A stretch of DNA of 38,221 bases from DASCNA01 sp036011305 (GTDB taxonomy: Bacteria; Verrucomicrobiota; Lentisphaeria; Victivallales; GWF2-38-69). The DNA lies in NCBI GenBank assembly GCA_036011305.1, contig DASCNA010000192.1, positions 1 to 38,221 of the forward strand, in the 5' to 3' direction. The position numbers were made by a program, and so were the translations under genes. Under the pieces are notes generated by a model, which ran no database searches, was not told where the DNA came from, and worked only from the letters and a program-made list of their open reading frames with translations. Positions 27,401 through 34,344 of the stretch are shown here, one piece after another (within the stretch, counting starts at the first letter, position 1; the number at the start of each line of letters is the position of its first letter).

Positions 27401-28848
27401 TTTTTCCACCCGGCAGGATAAGCACTAGGAGACCATGAATTATAATCAATAAGTGATTCATAACCATTACCGTTGAAAGTAACTTTATCTCCTTTCATAT
27501 ATGTGTCATGCCCGCCTGTAGGCGGTATATAAGCAGGATAACTTTCACCACCTGCATTTACTACTGAAGATGCTATTGTAAAGGTTGAAATAGTTTCTAC
27601 TGCAACAGTAATTTGTATACTGTCACTTGCTGTTGCTCCTTTATTATCAGTAGCATTTGCTGTAATAGTAAATGTTCCAAATTTTGAAGGAATAAATGAA
27701 GCACTGTTTCCATTATATGTTTTACCGTCAACAGTAATAGAACTTGATATAATTGTTCCATCGCTGTCTTTCGGATCTATTGTTATAGATATTGGAGATA
27801 GTGTTTTCTGTTCAATAACAGCACCATCTGCAGGATTTGTCACTTTTACTGTAGGGAGAATATTTGGAGTTTCTTTTTGCTTAACAGTAATTTGTATGCT
27901 GTCACTTGCCGATGCTCCTTTATTATCTGTAGCATTTGCTGAGATAGTGAATGTACCGAATTTTGAAGGTGTAAATGAAGCTGAAGTTCCGTTATAGGAT
28001 TTACCGTCAACTGTGATAGAACTTGATGCTATAGTGCCGTCGGAATCTTTCGGATCTATTGTTATTGATATAGGAGAAAGATTTGTCTGGTCAATCACTG
28101 CTCCATTAGTAGGACTGGTGATTTTTACTGTAGGAGGAATATTTGGAATATCTTTTTTACTAACAGTAACATTAATAATCTTACGAGTTATAGCACCTTT
28201 ATCATCTCTAACTATTCCTTTAATTTTAAAAGTTCCAAATTTTGAAGGTGTCCAGTTAGCATTAGTACCTTTAAATGTTTTACCATCTACTTTAATTTTT
28301 ACAATTTTAACAGTGCCATCTGCATCATTTGCAGAGACGGAAATCCCAATAGGAGATAGAGCATTTTGGTTAATAAGTTCTCCGTTTACAGGAGATAGGA
28401 AGGCTATTGTAGGAGGGGTATTACCTCCTATTGGGGTTCCATTAAAAATATATGATGAAGGTAAATTACTTGAACTTGCAGAAGCTCCATTAAGAGAGAA
28501 ACCTCCGCTGAAAGAAATAGTTTCGCCAGGTTCAATGCTTTGTCCATTTCCCCAGCCAACATTACTTACGGTATAATGCCCACTGTTATTTGAATTTAAG
28601 TTGGCATTATTGAAGTTGTTTATAGTATATGGGAAATCAAATTCTATTTCCCAGCCGTTGATACTTGCTGAAGAATTATTTGTAATTTCTATCACAAGGT
28701 CATTCCACCAGATACTGTTACTCTTATAGTTTGACTTAACAGTTACACTTGATCCAGTAACTGTTTTTGCATGAGAGTTTACCGCAGTAAGTACTGTAAA
28801 AATAAACAGCACAAACGTAATGATGTTTAGACAGACATTCCGCTTCAT
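21403..28848 (-). CDS. Giant secreted multidomain chitinase with two GH18 domains
   Basis: 2481 residues. Order: Sec signal peptide (1-27, SHA cut site); CBM2-like domain (about 29-137, WWNDLVIEITNNSS and INGWEIEF); Ig-like repeats at 144-229, 236-324 and 331-417; CBM5/12-like chitin-binding module (about 421-485); an InlB-type B-repeat (488-555); a cadherin/VCBS-like domain (557-648); Ig (652-741); GH18 A (751-1172; DGIDLDWE with E905, then MMTYDIDGGW); Ig (1177-1272); GH18 B (1278-1745; E1479 in the same motif); three Ig repeats (about 1750-2033); and an unassigned domain (2034-2481). Both GH18 sites are complete, so both should cut chitin. GH18 B has about 50 extra residues near 1363-1415. 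The ATG follows AGGAGGAG. A sigma-54 promoter lies upstream. The protein would act outside the cell on insoluble chitin. Confidence 0.93.
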   Translation of the reverse strand: MKRNVCLNIITFVLFIFTVLTAVNSHAKTVTGSSVTVKSNYKSNSIWWNDLVIEITNNSSASINGWEIEFDFPYTINNFNNANLNSNNSGHYTVSNVGWGNGQSIEPGETISFSGGFSLNGASASSSNLPSSYIFNGTPIGGNTPPTIAFLSPVNGELINQNALSPIGISVSANDADGTVKIVKIKVDGKTFKGTNANWTPSKFGTFKIKGIVRDDKGAITRKIINVTVSKKDIPNIPPTVKITSPTNGAVIDQTNLSPISITIDPKDSDGTIASSSITVDGKSYNGTSASFTPSKFGTFTISANATDNKGASASDSIQITVKQKETPNILPTVKVTNPADGAVIEQKTLSPISITIDPKDSDGTIISSSITVDGKTYNGNSASFIPSKFGTFTITANATDNKGATASDSIQITVAVETISTFTIASSVVNAGGESYPAYIPPTGGHDTYMKGDKVTFNGNGYESLIDYNSWSPSAYPAGWKNIPNGGGTAGGTITPEGNITVNKGASQTFTMTPDSGYRVKDIKVDGVSVGNNTTYVFNNVSGNHAISAEFEEGEPNNSPVAEDDSANVTAGETITIDVLSNDTDEDSDELSITGVTAPALGTAEIKDGAILYTANSDTEGTDTFNYTISDGNGGEADANVSVNITKPGANKAPVVAITNPQNNQIIEQDALSPVIISIAATDEDGTVDATQIEVDGQKFENQNSVSWIPTKFGNHSIVVKAIDNDGAAGFAAATVIIKQKEDPDPEPTKKQIIGYINQWDGWKADERGVPKQGALNHTNIDWKKYTMVNFAFFGVAKDGSLHSGDYRNKMIYKPEESQEPADLIYDDKYSSFDPYFLKNTDGAKSIFDLARENNVKLMASIGGWSMCKHFPTTASDPVKKAKFIEDCKELINMGFDGIDLDWEYPGHKGMNIEDASEADYHNYTVMLKDIRDAIGSDKLLTTAINCMPSKIAKLEWTEIDKYLDYYNMMTYDIDGGWSEKAGHNSPLYDWKDASNTDNNISWNQTFKYLTETKGIKASKINMGMAFYGRSVETKTSGALGAETHKTLKTFDVDGPLEMAHDFVNFKDWEGTPYHFYIVNNTSDWAEHWDDVAKVPYKTKGNFFLSYDNEQSIAAKANYIVDNKAGGVIIWNAFADLNMSNASQIAEYGKIQTYDNISHPLIDKVYEIFKNSGGNEAPTVTITKPSNNQIITGDVPPQVTIEGEAYDADGTVQNLVVTAGGKDYSVNLVNGKLTHSWTPVAFGTYEIKAKATDNDGAVATAVITVIIRDKDTPEPSKKQIIGYINQWDGWKAEERGVPAKGALNQTNIDWNKYTMVNFAFFGVAKDGSLHSGDYRNKQIHQDGTVQEPAPMIHTDKYSSFDPYFLIGETEEIWWVGADKEDLLRDLGIEWNNDTQTWKNTKTGESGSYPIIVPKEGGQPTIFQLAREKGVKLLAAIGGWSMCKHFPEMASDATKKAKFIEDCKKLINMGFDGIDLDWEYPGHRGMNIESASDADYHNYTLLLQDLRAAIGSDKLLTSAINCMPSKIEKLEWSEIDKYLDYYNMMTYDIDGGWSENAGHNSPLYDWKDASNTDNNVSWDMTFKYLTQTKGIDPAKINMGMAFYGRSVQTKTAGALGAETKKSWQNFYVDGSLYMAHDFVNFKEWEGTPYHFYIINNTSAWTEHWDDKAKVPYKTMGNFFLSYDNERSIEYKAKYVVENKGGGVIVWNAFADLDMSNASVKVDHDKIPTFTNITQPLIDTLHNVFETYIPEPENIPPTVSVTSHSDSQIIEVPELGEITIVIDASDSDGTIVASSIAVDGNTYSGTTASWTPSRFGLFNIQVSATDNRGDTATESIVVTIKNSNPDPDNKPPEVAFVSPENGDIIETPTLNAVDIIITVSDSDGTVVASSITVEGNTYSGTSVSWIPSTFGIHSILASATDNDGDSATTNISVTIQQKQQIGSIPTINIMSPNDNQKIKMSTLSAVQINIDANDADGDIDEVVIKVDGQTFADINAKWTPTTFGEHNIKATVTDMNGNTATASSTITIVAKGANEGQSVRGWPEYIAMGAVTLTSKGAHTGRPVDAVFKYAGDGGNGDRGFIKYPIFTKNCAIMCEELEQEFGMKVMPVMVIYTCEMSGGTNFEDLHVYDNLVKHFVNLIHTTQILQSFKSESNPYPGAYVMNPDMMGMVQQMNLLPQINAEPILVQKAMYKALHVVYDKYDYKGQQLNPMEIFTEMRKGKWSDWDVKYDWEQLVEGTIVPAGSEEVIKGVPQFEDNIKGWIQANHYIIKRFGPNITFGWQENIWSNGGSAWCGSSTDAQVRDNIAAPTVELWNQVEIYTGTYKPDFLVFDKYERDITAGGFQFNDHGWDNYMSYAIYVSQGLGNLPVMLWQIPGAHIAIVNDVDTRDALSTAPNYFFGDPLLKADLSNIKPALAGYKTMLLENGYNWSSSYQLPKAKECNVFSILWGGGGTTSVGTFPYDDGGWLSNTINKYYKNPVYLTK

Positions 28849-28907
28849 TGATTCTCCTCCTGCATTTGTGTAATATTTTATAGTGAATTCTTTACAAATA
28901 ATTTTAG

Positions 28908-28924
28908 AGCAATTATTGTGCCAA
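28908..28924 (-). promoter_or_regulatory. Sigma-54 (RpoN) promoter of the chitinase gene
   Basis: On the minus strand the sequence is TTGGCACAATAATTGCT. It matches the -24/-12 consensus TTGGCACG-N4-TTGCT at every position except one, with the essential GG and GC 12 bases apart. Transcription would start near 28897, about 50 bases before the ATG, leaving a normal leader with AGGAGGAG. Palindromes 80-190 bases upstream are placed where an enhancer-binding activator would sit. Confidence 0.85.
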
Positions 28925-28986
28925 ATGTAGAAGAAAAATTAGAAAGGGATTAGTGTGCAATAAAATACAGTTAAAAAAATATATAT

Positions 28987-29003
28987 TTTTAACAGTGTTA
29001 AAA
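28987..29003. promoter_or_regulatory. Palindrome TTTTAACAGTGTTAAAA, candidate activator site
   Basis: A perfect inverted repeat of two 8-base arms around one G. Its centre is about 100 bases upstream of the predicted sigma-54 start of the chitinase, a usual distance for an upstream activating sequence. It has no loop and no T-run suited to termination. Confidence 0.5.
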
Positions 29004-29055
29004 TTTACTTTGTATGTAATAAAAAACTACAGCTAACAGTAATATGTTTGTAAAT

Positions 29056-29090
29056 GAACATGTGTTCGATAATGAACGTTCATTAATGAA
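29056..29090. promoter_or_regulatory. Cluster of GAAC/GTTC palindromes
   Basis: Three palindromes lie side by side or overlap: GAACATGTGTTC (29056-29067, two-base centre), AATGAACGTTCATT (29071-29084, perfect) and TTCATTAATGAA (29079-29090, perfect). They resemble operators of dimeric regulators, spaced about one and a half helical turns apart. They lie between the chitinase and the small-ORF cluster and could serve either. Confidence 0.5.
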
Positions 29091-29335
29091 TATATTATTC
29101 ACAGCGTAATTGATATATGTTAATTATATTGAAGATTTTTATTCTTGATTTTTCAAGGAATTTTTATTTCTGTTACTTTAGTTAATATTGTTATTATTTA
29201 TTAAATTGTTAACTTTTTGTTAATGTTTGATTAGTATTATGTTAGTTATGTACTTTATCTGTTGCACTATTAACAATCAATGATATTTGTCCTATTCACA
29301 AAGAAATTTATTGAACATTAATAGGTAATATTAAA

Positions 29336-29437
29336 ATGAAGAAAAAGTTTTTTACTATAATAAAATGCAGTATGATCGTATCGCTTTTTATAATCAGTAC
29401 TGTCTATTTTGTTAATATTAATTTAGTAAGAGGATAA
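29336..29437 (+). CDS. Small ORF, 33 residues, single hydrophobic segment
   Basis: ATG, 33 codons, TAA. The peptide starts MKKKFFTIIKC and continues with a hydrophobic core (about residues 13-28), like a signal peptide or a single membrane anchor. The ribosome site (AGG 11 bases upstream) is weak. No homologue recognised. Two further small ORFs and a terminator follow in the same direction, which favours a real transcript; coding is uncertain. Confidence 0.35.
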   Translation: MKKKFFTIIKCSMIVSLFIISTVYFVNINLVRG

Positions 29438-29480
29438 TTTTTTCTTTGTTTAATTACTCTAAATAATAAGGAAACATAAC

Positions 29481-29606
29481 ATGATAAATAAAAGATCGCT
29501 AAAAATAAATTGTAAGAAATTGATAAAAAGTTATAAAAACTCTGCTGATAATTATGGAGAGCATTTTGCTAACATTTATTATCATAGATCAAATCAAAAC
29601 AAATGA
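29481..29606 (+). CDS. Small ORF, 41 residues, basic
   Basis: ATG at 29481 follows AAGGA at 8 bases, a good ribosome site. The peptide is 41 residues, basic in its first half (MINKRSLKINCKKLIKSYK) and aromatic later, without a membrane segment. Not recognised. Second of three same-strand small ORFs. Confidence 0.4.
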   Translation: MINKRSLKINCKKLIKSYKNSADNYGEHFANIYYHRSNQNK

Positions 29607-29626
29607 AATAGTATGTAAAGGTATAT

Positions 29627-29740
29627 ATGAAAATAAGAAAAGCTATAAAAACTGCGGCTATTAAAATATGGGGCACTTACTGTGATGCGACTGTAATTTC
29701 TGCCGAAACTACGATGCAAATGCACTTAGAATTAAAATAA
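29627..29740 (+). CDS. Small ORF, 37 residues
   Basis: ATG at 29627, AAAGG six bases upstream, TAA at 29740. The first 15 residues (MKIRKAIKTAAIKIW) could form a basic amphipathic helix. Not recognised. The gap from the preceding small ORF is 20 bases and a terminator starts 15 bases after the stop, as expected for the last gene of a short operon. Confidence 0.4.
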   Translation: MKIRKAIKTAAIKIWGTYCDATVISAETTMQMHLELK

Positions 29741-29755
29741 AAAATGATATCATTG

Positions 29756-29797
29756 ATTGCAAAGAGCTGTTACCAAAAGCAAACTCTTTGCAATTTT
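29756..29797 (+). terminator. Rho-independent terminator after the small ORFs
   Basis: ATTGCAAAGAG (29756-29766) pairs perfectly with CTCTTTGCAAT (29784-29794), 11 base pairs, followed by TTTATTTA. It shows that a plus-strand transcript ends here, yet the only candidates upstream on that strand are the three small ORFs. Confidence 0.8.
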
Positions 29798-29823
29798 ATT
29801 TATATTTATATGTTTATTGCTTG

Positions 29824-30213
29824 TCAACTGTTTTTCCAGAGGCCGTGAACATTACAATATGATCTTATTTCCAGTCCAGGCTGTTTATGTAAATAGAATA
29901 CAGCTTCAGGTTTATAACCTGGTTTTAGGTACTGTCTGTTTATGTAATCGCCATTCACAACTTCTATCCACTCAATATAGTGATTTTCTTCCATTGGGTG
30001 AGGAGTTGAGCCTACTATAACTTTTATAGTTGTACCGTTATCTTCCAGTATCGGGACATGTTTTTCTGTTTTATAGTCAGCTGTCTGTTCTTTACAAAGT
30101 GTCATTTCTTCCTTACAGCATCTGAGAGTTCCTGTAGAACCATTTATAATTTCAACGATATTTCCACATTTTTCACATTTGTATACTTGCAGTTTGTATT
30201 TTTGAATACCCAT
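29824..30213 (-). CDS. dfx: Desulfoferrodoxin-type superoxide reductase (2Fe-SOR)
   Basis: Reduces superoxide to hydrogen peroxide without making oxygen, a defence used mostly by anaerobes and microaerophiles. The ATG at 30213 (129 residues) is preferred over the one just upstream since GGAGG is then five bases away. The N-terminal desulforedoxin domain has all four iron cysteines (C13, C16, C32, C33). The catalytic domain has E-K-H-V-P with the conserved lysine, histidines in STPHPMEENHYIEW, and the C-N-V-H ligand pair near the end. Monocistronic by spacing; convergent with the small-ORF cluster. Confidence 0.95.
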   Translation of the reverse strand: MGIQKYKLQVYKCEKCGNIVEIINGSTGTLRCCKEEMTLCKEQTADYKTEKHVPILEDNGTTIKVIVGSTPHPMEENHYIEWIEVVNGDYINRQYLKPGYKPEAVFYLHKQPGLEIRSYCNVHGLWKNS

Positions 30214-30337
30214 CATAACCTCCGCGTTTAATGTTTATTTTAATATGCAAACTGATGAAAAGATCAGTTAATTATTAATAATATATTTTAATTAAATTCC
30301 AAATGAACTAATGAAATAATTGAGTAATTAAAGAATC

Positions 30338-31009
30338 CTATTTCTTGAGATCAGGTTTTAAACTGTTCAGAATTTCCTGATTTTCATTTTTCCTAAAGGT
30401 ATCTTTGTCCTGTTTAGTCATTTGCTTAACTAGGAGTTTTATATACTCAATAGGCAGATTATTGCTTTTTGCCCCAGTAACGACAAAAGCTTTATACCAT
30501 TCATATGGTAGTAGTTTTTTAGCTATATCAATGGCATAATAAGTTTTAGCAGTAACAATGTGGTCTTTGTAAAGGACTTTAACTTCTTTTTCGTTATATC
30601 CGAAGCCGAGGCCTTCTGCTTTATCCAGAGCTGCCTTGTGAGCAGGGTCAAATTCGTAAAGAACACCATATACTTCATCTGGTATATCATCATTTGGATT
30701 GCTTGGTATAATATCACATTTAGCTGAACCGTCTTTGCTTTCCTTATGCCATACAAGTGAGTAGTTATCAAGTTTCGCTACACCTAATGGGATTGCTGAA
30801 GGAACACGTTTTTGCAGTCTGGAGTGAAGCATATTTGAACCATATGCAAAATAGATAATTTTTTCTTTCTTTGTCAATGTAATCGCTCCAAGTTTTTCGT
30901 TTACTTTTATTTTCATTTCTTTAAATGCTGCATCTTTGTCCTCAATTTTCATTGATTGACAGCCTGCAATTAGAAATAAACATATAACAAAAAAACTTAA
31001 TACTCTCAT
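30338..31009 (-). CDS. Gamma-glutamylcyclotransferase-like lipoprotein
   Basis: 223 residues. A lipoprotein signal ends at LIAGC (C17, with Q at +2). After a charged linker the AIG2/GGCT fold begins with Y53-FAYGSNM, the substrate-binding loop, and has a glutamate in the family's catalytic place (E132 in DKAEGLGFGYNE). Known family members release 5-oxoproline from gamma-glutamyl amino acids or amines in the cytosol; here the lipobox predicts a membrane-anchored, periplasm-facing enzyme, which is unusual. The C-terminal tail is basic. Gene stands alone by spacing. Confidence 0.85.
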   Translation of the reverse strand: MRVLSFFVICLFLIAGCQSMKIEDKDAAFKEMKIKVNEKLGAITLTKKEKIIYFAYGSNMLHSRLQKRVPSAIPLGVAKLDNYSLVWHKESKDGSAKCDIIPSNPNDDIPDEVYGVLYEFDPAHKAALDKAEGLGFGYNEKEVKVLYKDHIVTAKTYYAIDIAKKLLPYEWYKAFVVTGAKSNNLPIEYIKLLVKQMTKQDKDTFRKNENQEILNSLKPDLKK

Positions 31010-31079
31010 AATAATTTATAATATACAGCATTAATAAAAATCAGGCAAGTCATGATATATATCCGGATTATACAATGAT

Positions 31080-31538
31080 TCAAGACTTATTCAATAATTC
31101 TAAAGCCTGCTTTTTTATATCGATGGCTTTATTTTTACCATCATTTTGAGATTCATATAAAAAATCAGCCATATCTGCATATTGTATAGCTTTATTGTAA
31201 TTTTTTTCTGTATTTATACCCTTCAGGTACATTTCTGCTATTTTGCAGTTTGTTTTATATCCCCCAGTATTTGCTGCTCTATTATACCAGTAGTCTGCTT
31301 TGTCTGGGTTTTTCTTGACAGCTCTTGTACCAGTAAAATATATTTCTCCCAGTTTAAGCATTGCATTTATATTACCGTTATTTGCAGCCTTTTCATAAGG
31401 TAAAAGAGTGTTATCGTTTTTTTTATCCTGGTAAAAATTTTCAGCTAAATTTTTAAATACCGACTCATAAGTTGAACAGGATGCTATAAGTGTAGCAAGA
31501 GAGAAAAATATGATTATTTTTATAATATTTTTATTCAT
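31080..31538 (-). CDS. Sel1-repeat lipoprotein
   Basis: 152 residues. The lipobox LIASC places C21 as the lipidated residue (S at +2). Two or three Sel1-like (SLR) helical repeats follow: AANNGNINAMLKLGEIYFTG, then a DKADYWYNRAANTGG repeat and KIAEMYLKGINTEKNYNKA. Such repeats bind other proteins; role unknown. It lies 21 bases before the end of the upstream permease gene's stop (31560), so the permease and this gene are probably co-transcribed. No clear ribosome site precedes its ATG, which fits coupling to the permease. Confidence 0.8.
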   Translation of the reverse strand: MNKNIIKIIIFFSLATLIASCSTYESVFKNLAENFYQDKKNDNTLLPYEKAANNGNINAMLKLGEIYFTGTRAVKKNPDKADYWYNRAANTGGYKTNCKIAEMYLKGINTEKNYNKAIQYADMADFLYESQNDGKNKAIDIKKQALELLNKS

Positions 31539-31559
31539 ATATGAATTATTATTAAAATT

Positions 31560-32798
31560 TTATTGTGCAATAAAAGATGCTATCATTAAAAAGATACCAA
31601 TTATTAAACAAGTTATAGATACAAAATGTTTATGTTTACCCATTTTTTTAGACCAGTATGCAGCGATAAAAGGAATAAAAAATACATAAATTACAATTAA
31701 AGGTGATATTATTCTTTCAATAAATATTAGTATATTTATGTTTCTAACAATCCAGACCCAAAGAAGAATATGAATCAAAATAATGATAGTTTTTCTGTTT
31801 ATTCTATCAGCATACGGAACACGTGATGCAATGCCGTCGATTAGTCCTATTATAACTGCATAGTAGGAAGTTAGTATTGCTAAAACTGTAATAAGGTATC
31901 CTGCAAAAATACAAAAATCAGCAAAAAATCCTGTAGAAGAAGTCATGCCTATTACTGCGAGAGCTGAAAGGTTGTGGTTTCCAGCATAAGTTAAACTGCT
32001 AGGATTTAGAGCAAATAATGAAGATGTAATAAATGCAATAAGGACTACTGAAAGCATTAACATCGCATAAATATTAGTTTTATTTGTTACCTTGTAAAGT
32101 TCATCACTGTTTAGATTGTTATATTCTGTTCTAAAATAACGTCCCATAGAGCCTATAGATGGAAAAAAAGTGGCTCCGAATATAAGGACAGGCATAAGTG
32201 TAATAAGTCCCATACCTATATCTTCAAAAGAAAAATATGTATAGTAATGGATATTATCTGATTTCCAAAGAGGTATGAACATGAAAACAAGAATAGCCAG
32301 TATTATTATTTTAAAAGAAACAACTTTTTCAATCATTGAGAGAAGAAATTTTTCGCCAACGATTAATGGGATTGACAGACAGGCAAGGAGTATAAGTGTA
32401 TATATCGAATTATTCTGTAATCCTATTCCTGTTATTTTGTAATAATGCAGCATTGCAGCCAGATTATCATTTACTCCAGTACCAAGTAAAACAATAATGG
32501 TAAAAAGAAATATAAGAAAAATAGAAGATAGAATGACACCGCCGTATTTTCCCAAATGATATTCAATAGCATCATCATAGCTCGAGCAGTTTTTAGTTGT
32601 TGCTATCATTTTAATCATTAGCTTCTGACCAATATATGTTCCTATTAGAGCAATAATTATTGTCAATAATGTAGAATAAATACTTACTTTTCCTGCTTGT
32701 AAAGGTATAAAAAGAATTCCGGCGCCAATGGCTGAACCCAGGAATAAAAAAGACCATTCCCTGGTATCTTTACTTTTGATTTTATGTTTGTTTTCCAT
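31560..32798 (-). CDS. Hydroxy/aromatic amino-acid permease family (SdaC/TdcC-like) transporter
   Basis: The ATG at 32798 (412 residues) is preferred to a TTG 22 codons upstream, which has no ribosome site and would add a charged leader. About 11 hydrophobic segments. EWSFLFLGSAIGAGILFIPLQAG in the first helix matches the SdaC/TdcC serine and threonine permeases, as does the FPSIGSMGRYFR region. Probably a proton-coupled importer of serine, threonine or an aromatic amino acid. The substrate is not certain. Probably co-transcribed with the Sel1-repeat lipoprotein. Confidence 0.8.
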   Translation of the reverse strand: MENKHKIKSKDTREWSFLFLGSAIGAGILFIPLQAGKVSIYSTLLTIIIALIGTYIGQKLMIKMIATTKNCSSYDDAIEYHLGKYGGVILSSIFLIFLFTIIVLLGTGVNDNLAAMLHYYKITGIGLQNNSIYTLILLACLSIPLIVGEKFLLSMIEKVVSFKIIILAILVFMFIPLWKSDNIHYYTYFSFEDIGMGLITLMPVLIFGATFFPSIGSMGRYFRTEYNNLNSDELYKVTNKTNIYAMLMLSVVLIAFITSSLFALNPSSLTYAGNHNLSALAVIGMTSSTGFFADFCIFAGYLITVLAILTSYYAVIIGLIDGIASRVPYADRINRKTIIILIHILLWVWIVRNINILIFIERIISPLIVIYVFFIPFIAAYWSKKMGKHKHFVSITCLIIGIFLMIASFIAQ

Positions 32799-32992
32799 TG
32801 ATGTTCCGTCAATTCTATTTATTAAAATATTATTAGTATATATTTCTAAAGGTCTCTTATCCAAAGCAATAAAAAAAAATTAAAGTAGCCTTCAATGTAC
32901 TTTAATCAAATTTCAATCAGTAAAAAATATATAGATATATTTAAGTCTAATTATAGCTCTTTAAAAATTATAGATTACCCAGTGCAGTAATT

Positions 32993-33889
32993 TTAAACGC
33001 TTTTAGTTTTAACTGATTGCGATAGAGAGCGTAAAGTTTCAGATAATACAGTGAATAAAATAATTACACCGCCCATAATTATTTTTGCTGTTGGAATTTC
33101 TCCAAGAAAAATTATTGCGAAAATAATGCAATACAGTGGTTGGATTATTGACATTATACCTACTGTTTTGGCTTTTAAAAACTTCAGGCTTGACATGTAT
33201 AAACAATGAGGAAGTGCCGTAAAAAACATACCCAATATTATTAATTTAACAATATCGTTTAGTTGAATATTATTTACTATGAGATGAGTTCCAAAATAAA
33301 GCGATGGTAGAAGTGCAATTGAAACTATGATAACCTGTAAAAGCATAAGGTGAGTACCATTGTAACTTCTGAGATATTTTTTTGCAAGAATGTTTCTGAA
33401 TGTATAAAAAAGAGCAGAAAATAACCCCAAGATAACCCCTTGTGTTAAATGATGGTTAATATTAAATTCTGGTAAAACAAGTACTATACCGACTATTACC
33501 AGTATACCTAGAAATATGTCATGTATAGTTAGTTTTGATTTTGTGAAAAAAGGTTCTATAAAAACCGTCATTATGTGGTATGAGAAAAAAGATATAATTC
33601 CAATTGTTACACTTGAAACCTGAATAGATTCAAAAAGAGTAATCCAGTGTAAGGCAAGTAATATACCAAGAAATATAATCCCAGGAATATGTCTTTTTTG
33701 AATCAATAAGTCTGCTTTATATAACTTAAGAAAAATGAATATAGAAACTGATGCAATTATTGATCTGCCTAATATTATGAAAATGGCTGGTAAGTCAATT
33801 ATCTTAGGAAAAAGTGTAGTTATTCCCATTATAATAAGAGATATATTGAGTTCAATTATACTTTTCTTTACATTGGATGTAGTATTCAT
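32993..33889 (-). CDS. EamA/DMT family transporter
   Basis: 298 residues, ten predicted transmembrane helices in two EamA repeats (roughly 10-140 and 150-285). The second repeat has SLKFLKAKTVGIMSIIQPLYCIIFAIIFLGEIPT, typical of the RhaT/YdcZ-type drug/metabolite superfamily. Such proteins export amino acids or metabolites. Substrate unknown. No regulator beside it. Confidence 0.88.
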   Translation of the reverse strand: MNTTSNVKKSIIELNISLIIMGITTLFPKIIDLPAIFIILGRSIIASVSIFIFLKLYKADLLIQKRHIPGIIFLGILLALHWITLFESIQVSSVTIGIISFFSYHIMTVFIEPFFTKSKLTIHDIFLGILVIVGIVLVLPEFNINHHLTQGVILGLFSALFYTFRNILAKKYLRSYNGTHLMLLQVIIVSIALLPSLYFGTHLIVNNIQLNDIVKLIILGMFFTALPHCLYMSSLKFLKAKTVGIMSIIQPLYCIIFAIIFLGEIPTAKIIMGGVIILFTVLSETLRSLSQSVKTKSV

Positions 33890-33993
33890 TTCGTATTATA
33901 ACTATGAAATAAGATATTAAAGTTACGTATAGAAAAGTTTAAGCCATTGTTGGAATTATGTATATAATGTTTTCAAAGTTAAAATGCTCAAAA

Positions 33994-34344
33994 TTAAGAA
34001 TATTGGATTATTTTTAATTGTGAATCATAGTATTTACTGATACGCTGTTGGCTTTTTAGTATCTGTGCTGCTTCTGGAACATTATCTTTAGATATATTTA
34101 TTCCTATAGATTTTAAGTTCTTATTACTTTGATTAAGTTCTTTTAATAGTTTAGAATGAATGTTTAATATCTGAGTGTCATAAAAACTAATTTTTGAATT
34201 TATCTTGTCAAAATTGGCTTTCACGTTATGTAAGCTGTTTGAGTATTGCTTTTCTGATTTTATACTATTCTGGTTTGCGTATAAAGCTGAACTGCTTAAC
34301 AATAATAAGACAAAACAAAAATACAGAGCGATCCCTTTTTTCAT
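33994..34344 (-). CDS. Small secreted helical protein of unknown function
   Basis: 116 residues. A Sec signal peptide (MKKGIALYFCFVLLLLSSSALYA, cut after about residue 23) and then a lysine- and asparagine-rich, wholly helical-looking body with heptad-like spacing. No cysteine in the mature part, no known domain. Probably periplasmic. Not recognised. Confidence 0.6.
   Translation of the reverse strand: MKKGIALYFCFVLLLLSSSALYANQNSIKSEKQYSNSLHNVKANFDKINSKISFYDTQILNIHSKLLKELNQSNKNLKSIGINISKDNVPEAAQILKSQQRISKYYDSQLKIIQYS

Larger units (their letters stand above)
28849..29335. other. Chitinase upstream regulatory region
   Basis: About 490 bases without a gene. It holds a sigma-54 promoter for the chitinase, several palindromes (listed separately) and many TGTTAA/TTAACA hexamers (for example near 28991, 29207, 29217 and 29270). 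The plus-strand small-ORF cluster begins at 29336, so this region probably also contains its promoter, which I could not place with confidence. Confidence 0.6.

Noticed and set aside
28013..28576. 187-codon plus-strand frame opposite the chitinase N-terminal region
   Set aside because: It is the antisense of the repeated Ig-like domains; similar open frames recur opposite each repeat (for example 23126-23392), and none has a ribosome site or recognisable product.
21403..28848. CRISPR-like or tandem DNA repeats suggested by recurring segments
   Set aside because: The recurrence follows the reading frame and comes from Ig-like and GH18 domain duplications; there are no short identical repeats with unique spacers.
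29757..30020. 87-codon plus-strand frame over the terminator and superoxide reductase
   Set aside because: It begins in the terminator hairpin and is antisense to a clearly real desulfoferrodoxin gene.
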